From NCBI RefSeq assembly GCF_036898095.1, contig NC_090768.1, positions 46,423,951-46,487,950 of the forward strand: 64,000 nucleotides of DNA. Reading direction: 5' to 3'. Within the stretch, counting starts at the first letter, position 1. Each line of letters opens with the position of its first letter. The notes below the pieces were generated by a model. The model was not told the DNA's origin and did no database searches. It worked only from the letters and a program-made list of their open reading frames with translations. Source of the stretch: Palaemon carinicauda. Taxonomy: Eukaryota; Arthropoda; Malacostraca; Decapoda; Palaemonidae. A program made the position numbers and the translations under genes. Positions 59,641-64,000 of the stretch are shown here, piece by piece.

Positions 59641-61055
59641 AGGTAAGAAGTTTTACTCATTTTTTTCCTTTTTTGTATCTTTCAACTGTATATTTTGTCC
59701 TCGATGTTTTTTTTAGTCCAAGTCATATTTCCATGTTACAAAGTGCCTTTATGACCTAGATTGTGACTTATTATACTGCATTAGAGGGAGTTGACTTTGG
59801 TGCCGACATATAGTACTGTATTTAGGTGTGTTCCGACTTGTCAAAATTTAAATCAATTAAGAACCTACTGTAGATGAGTCTGTGGAACTTTGAAAGTTAA
59901 TATTTAGTGTAAATGCTCTTTAGTTTGGTCCTTATTTATTTTAGGTTTTTGCTTTGTCATTTCTCTTCAATTGTTTATTCTTTACTTCTCTGTGGCTTTC
60001 CATATTGGGATCTTTGAGCTTGTAGCATTGTCTTATAAAGGTAGAAACAGTAAGAATCTTTAATCCAGCTTTTCCTACTGGTGAAGGAAGTCAAATAACA
60101 TCCTCTTGGCAATACTACTACCATATCAGAAGTATTTATTAATTAACCTAACCAACAAAGTAATTTAATGAGCTGTTTTCAATACTTATTCAACTGTAGT
60201 CTGTCAAGATTACAGGGTAATTTTCTGATTGATAGAGCTTATCTGCAAGAAATGAAATTTGAAAATACAAGGAGAGCCATACAGTATATCTAAAGAAACA
60301 GGATGTTATTTTGAAGTAGACACTAAAGTCCATAAATTAGTTATGTACTGTATGCCTCCTATGAATAAGATTTCATCCTTATGACCAGGCAAGCACAATT
60401 TCCAGACGTAACGGGTGTTAAGAATGAGTGCCAAAATTGTGAGGTAGGCAGCGCAAAAACCAGAGGCATGGATCGCGCAACATACAGTTTTAACATATCT
60501 AACAACCCCATTGTCTCGTCACCAGGAAGTTGTAAACATATATCTACACAATTTGGTTAAACATTGAGCTTGGGATTTAATTGACTTTTTCTGGTCCAGT
60601 GCAGTATGATATTGCCATAGTGAGAAGTAAGATTAAACTGAAAATTATTAAAACCGCATGCTGTGGCATTATAATTGCCACACTTTGCCAGAACAAGGAA
60701 ATGCATAAATGGCAATGGTGCAAAGAGTGATTACATTGAAAAATTGCAAGGGGAAACTATGTTACTATCTTGCATTAATTGTAAGTTGGCTACGAATCAA
60801 GCTCAAAAAGTATATGGGAATGGACCTATACACATTTTAAAATCTTTTAGAAGGTGCAACTATTTATAACTATTCAAATACATTCATGAGTGATGATACC
60901 AAAAACTAACAGCCATATGTCGTATGGTGAAAATGTTACTTCTAGAATCATGTTCAAATAGTGTCTGATCCTTTCCCAATCTACAACACTAAGGTTATTT
61001 GCACATGGTTTTCTCCCTTTTGACATTATTGGTGCTCATTGATGCCCCCATCATT
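59641..61055. other. no gene; possible interrupted LINE tail at 59930-60085
   Basis: Sequence near 60006 (ATTGGGATCTTTGAGCTTGT) and 60070 (CAGCTTTTCCTACTGG) looks like a strongly diverged LINE tail. The remainder shows nothing recognisable. Confidence 0.35.
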
Positions 61056-61057
61056 AT

Positions 61058-64000
61058 TATTATTATTACTAGCTAAGCTACAACCCTAGTTGGAAAAAGA
61101 TGCTATTAAAAGCCCAAAGGCTCCAACAGAGAAAAATAGCTCAGTGAAGAAGGGAAACAAGGAAATAAATAAATGCTCTGAGAAATAATGAACAATTACA
61201 ATAAAATATTTTAAAAACAATAACATCAAAATAGATATTTCAAAAACAATAAAAAGACTTATGTCAGCCTGTTCAACATATAAACAATTGCTGCAACTTA
61301 GAACTTTTGAAGTTCTATCAATTCAATTACCGTTTAGGAAGATCATTCCACAACTTGGTCACAGCTGGAATAAAACTTCTAGAATACTGTGTAGTATTGA
61401 GCCTTATGATGGAGAAGGCCTGACTATTAGAATTAACTGCATGCCTAGTAATACAAAGAAGATTGAAGTGTCCGGGAAGATCTGAATGTAAAGGATGGTC
61501 AGAATTATGAAAAATCTTATGCAACATGTATAATGAACTAATTGAACTATAGTGCCAGAGATTATTATCTATTTAAGGAATAAGAAATTTAACAGACCGT
61601 AAGGTCCTGTCCAACAAATTATGATGAGAATCATCGGCTGAAGACCAGAGAGGAGAACAATACTCGAAATAAGGTAGAATGAAAGAAGAATTAAAACACT
61701 TCAGAATGGATTGATTACCGAAAATCTTAAAAGACTTAATCAATAAGCCAATTTTTTGTGCAATTGAAGAAGACACAAACCTAATGTGTTTCCCAAAATT
61801 GAGTTTGCTTTCAAGAATCACACCTGAAATTTTAAAAGTCACACAGAGTTAAAGAGACATTATCAATACTGAGATCCGGATGTTGAGGACCCACTGTCCT
61901 TGACCTACTTACAATCATACATAGATATTTGTTAGGATTCAACTTCATGCCCCATGATTTGCACCATGCACTAATTTTAGCTAAATCTCTATTAAGGGAT
62001 TCAGCAACCCCAGATTTACATTCAAGAGATAGAACTGATGCAAAGAGTGTAGCATCATCTGCATATGCAACAAGCTTGTTTCCTAGGCCAAACTACATGT
62101 TATGTGTAGGCTATATACAGTAGTATGAAAAGAAATGGGCCAAGAATACTATCCTGAGGAACACCAGATATCACATTCCTATACTCACTGTGGGGCCCAT
62201 CAACAACAACCCTTTGCAATCTATTGCCTAAAAATTAAATGATAATGCTAAGAAACGACCCACCCACTCCCAACTACTTGAGTTTGAAAACAAGGGCCTA
62301 ATGATTGACATGGTCAAAGGCAGCACTAAAATCAAGGCCAATTATACAAACTTTCTGACCACAATCAAGGGATTTCTGTACAGCATTGGAGATTATAAGA
62401 AGGGCATCACATTCTCCAGGGCCTTTACAAAAACCAAATTGCAAACTAGGGAACAGATGATTACCTTCAGCAAACCTATTAAGACGTTTTGCCAAAAGAC
62501 GTTCAAAAGCTTTAGATAATATGAGATTTATGGAAATTGGGCGGTAATCAGTGGGACTTGATCTACCACAAACACATTTACATAGTAGAGTAACATTACC
62601 AATTCTCCAACAAGTGCTAAAAGCTCCTAATCTTGCTAACTTGCTCAAAATAAGATAACTTTGGAGCTAAGAAGTCTGCAGTCTTTATAAAAAACAAAGG
62701 AAAAATGACATTTGGGCCTACACCCCCACAAGCATCAAGGTCCACTAAGAGAGCTTTAATTTCACGTGATCGAAAAGCTAAACTAGTTAGTTTAATCTCA
62801 GGAAAACAGGAATGAGGAAGATAAAGTTTCTCATTACTCTGCTTACTGTGAAACACATCAGCCAAAAGGGTTTTCTTTTTCTTTGGACAGTGAGTGACAG
62901 AGCCATCTGGTTTAAGTAAAGAAGGAACTGTTGCATCTACACCAAAGAGTGTAGATTGAAGGATAGTCCAACACTTATTTTCCTGGGTTGTACCAGAAAG
63001 GGTTTCTTTAATGGATAAATTGTATTCCTTTTCAGTTGAAGCATAAACAATCTGAGCAAAATCTCTAAACTGAGTGTACTGTAGTTATTCCAAGTTAAAT
63101 CTGATGTGTTACCCCTCCAAAGACGATAGGCCTCCTGCTTCTCCAAATAAGCATATCTAACAATCATCATTGAGCCATGGTTTGTCCTTCACTCAGTACC
63201 TTAGCACATGAGAAGGGATACACCTATCAATTATGTTGACTAGATTCTCATTCAAAGGGACAACAGGATCAACACTCCTATACAATTGTGACCAATTCAA
63301 AGCCAAAAGATCACTCAAAATCCCATTCCAGTCCACCTGAGATTTCATATAAATCTTACATGAGTATGATACATCAGGGACAGGCTGCTCAGTCTTCACT
63401 ACTAATGAAATGGAGGCATGATCAGATGTCCTAACTGGAGAACCAACCAACCTTTTTATAACGGCAGGGGAGTCAGTGTATATGAGGTCCAAGCAGTTCC
63501 AGACCTGTGAATAGCTTTACTTATGATTTGGTAACAGCCTGATTCAGAGGTAAAGTCTAGTGCTCTTAAGCCATAACGATTGGTAGGAGAAACAGAACTT
63601 AACCACTCTCTATGGTGAGCATTGAAATCACCAACAAAGACGAAAAGAGGCCTTTCTATCATCATCTTATATCTTGGCCATAAGGATAAGAAGACAATTG
63701 AAGATAGAATCATCCATGTCTGGATTCCGTTAGATCGAACACAAATAGAAGTTATGCCTGCCCCAAACTTTATTACCTGAATCTCATGACAATCACATTC
63801 ATAGCAGGACTTATGAGAAGCAGGGTACATTACTCAGTTCTAATACACACTGCTATGCCCCTGGCCCTAGGAATGGCATCCTGTTTCAAAATTATTGGCT
63901 TCTTAAAACCAGTTATAAGGAGGTCAGATGGGTGCCTCATATTACATTAGAAACCAAAGTTTCTGAGCACAAAAGAATATCATACTGTCTGGACACAACT
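61058..64000 (-). mobile_element. LINE (non-LTR retrotransposon) of the TAA-tailed family, 3' half, runs off the window
   Basis: The 3' end on the minus strand is at about 61058, with a TAATAATAATAAT tail after the family signature (complement of AGCTACAACCCTAGTTGG). Going upstream on that strand: ORF2 C-terminus (61327-61527), thumb (61573-61842), RT palm (62298-62648 and flanks), linker (62650-63170), and an endonuclease (63193 to at least 63830). This is the longest of the six copies in the window. Frameshifts and stops make it inactive. A Jockey/I-like clade is likely, not proven. Confidence 0.85.
61327..63830 (-). pseudogene. LINE ORF2: endonuclease-reverse transcriptase, decayed
   Basis: Endonuclease: FVFVGDFNAHHREWL and, in the next piece, DLIYTDSP with TSDHASISLVV, the catalytic Asp/Asn and His motifs of APE-type endonucleases. 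RT: DYRPISINLILSKAFERLL, QFGFCKG, IGLDFSAAFDHVNH (first catalytic Asp); the YxDD motif region (about 61950-62200) is too decayed to call. Thumb: GVILESKLNFGKHI, LPYFEYCSPLWSS. C-terminus: YSRSFIPAVTKLWNDLP. The endonuclease nicks target DNA and the RT primes from it (family knowledge). Confidence 0.8.

Overview
This window is eukaryotic, animal nuclear DNA. Everything visible fits a decapod crustacean, probably a shrimp or prawn: very long (TA)n, (GA)n, (CT)n and (TTA)n microsatellites, many DIRS-type tyrosine-recombinase retrotransposons, Tigger/pogo-like MITEs, and LINE tails ending in (TAA)n. The organism call is inference from repeat content. No rRNA, tRNA, CRISPR or prokaryotic feature was seen.

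One host gene is supported, on the + strand: a homologue of the small-subunit processome factor FSAF1 (C1orf131, DUF4602). Five coding exons lie at 32353-32985, 47846-48111, 51333-51473, 55653-55745 and 56434-56568, with clean splice sites, consistent phases, a stop and an AATAAA signal. Its 5' exon(s) were not found. Its introns are filled with transposons, and the first visible intron is about 14.9 kb.

The rest is a transposon graveyard. 1-13.8 kb: microsatellites, degenerate tandem repeats, a hAT-like MITE (5125-5445), two LINE tails, a TA-flanked TIR element (7004-8583), and a Mutator-like element (8602-10025) with 14-bp TIRs and a 10-bp target duplication. 13.8-18.7 kb: a gag-only DIRS deletion derivative, LINE tail and DIRS terminal relics. 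18.7-25.1 kb: DIRS-I, a structurally complete but decayed element inserted in an older DIRS relic. 25.35-32.11 kb: DIRS-II, decayed, with a minisatellite expanded inside gag. 34.67-43.46 kb: DIRS-III, nearly intact, inserted in a Tigger-like element (33919-43667) and itself interrupted by another Tigger-like element (41509-43440). 43.8-54.9 kb: LINE tails and three DIRS relics. 57.3-64 kb: two Tigger-like remnants and the 3' half of a minus-strand LINE that runs off the window.

The three large DIRS copies share the expected plan: gag, then reverse transcriptase/RNase H with a methyltransferase-like tail, then tyrosine recombinase. They have inverted terminal repeats, and beside the right repeat an internal complementary region that joins the complements of both outer ends. 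In DIRS-III the recombinase frame stays open through almost the whole RT gene (a 967-codon frame).
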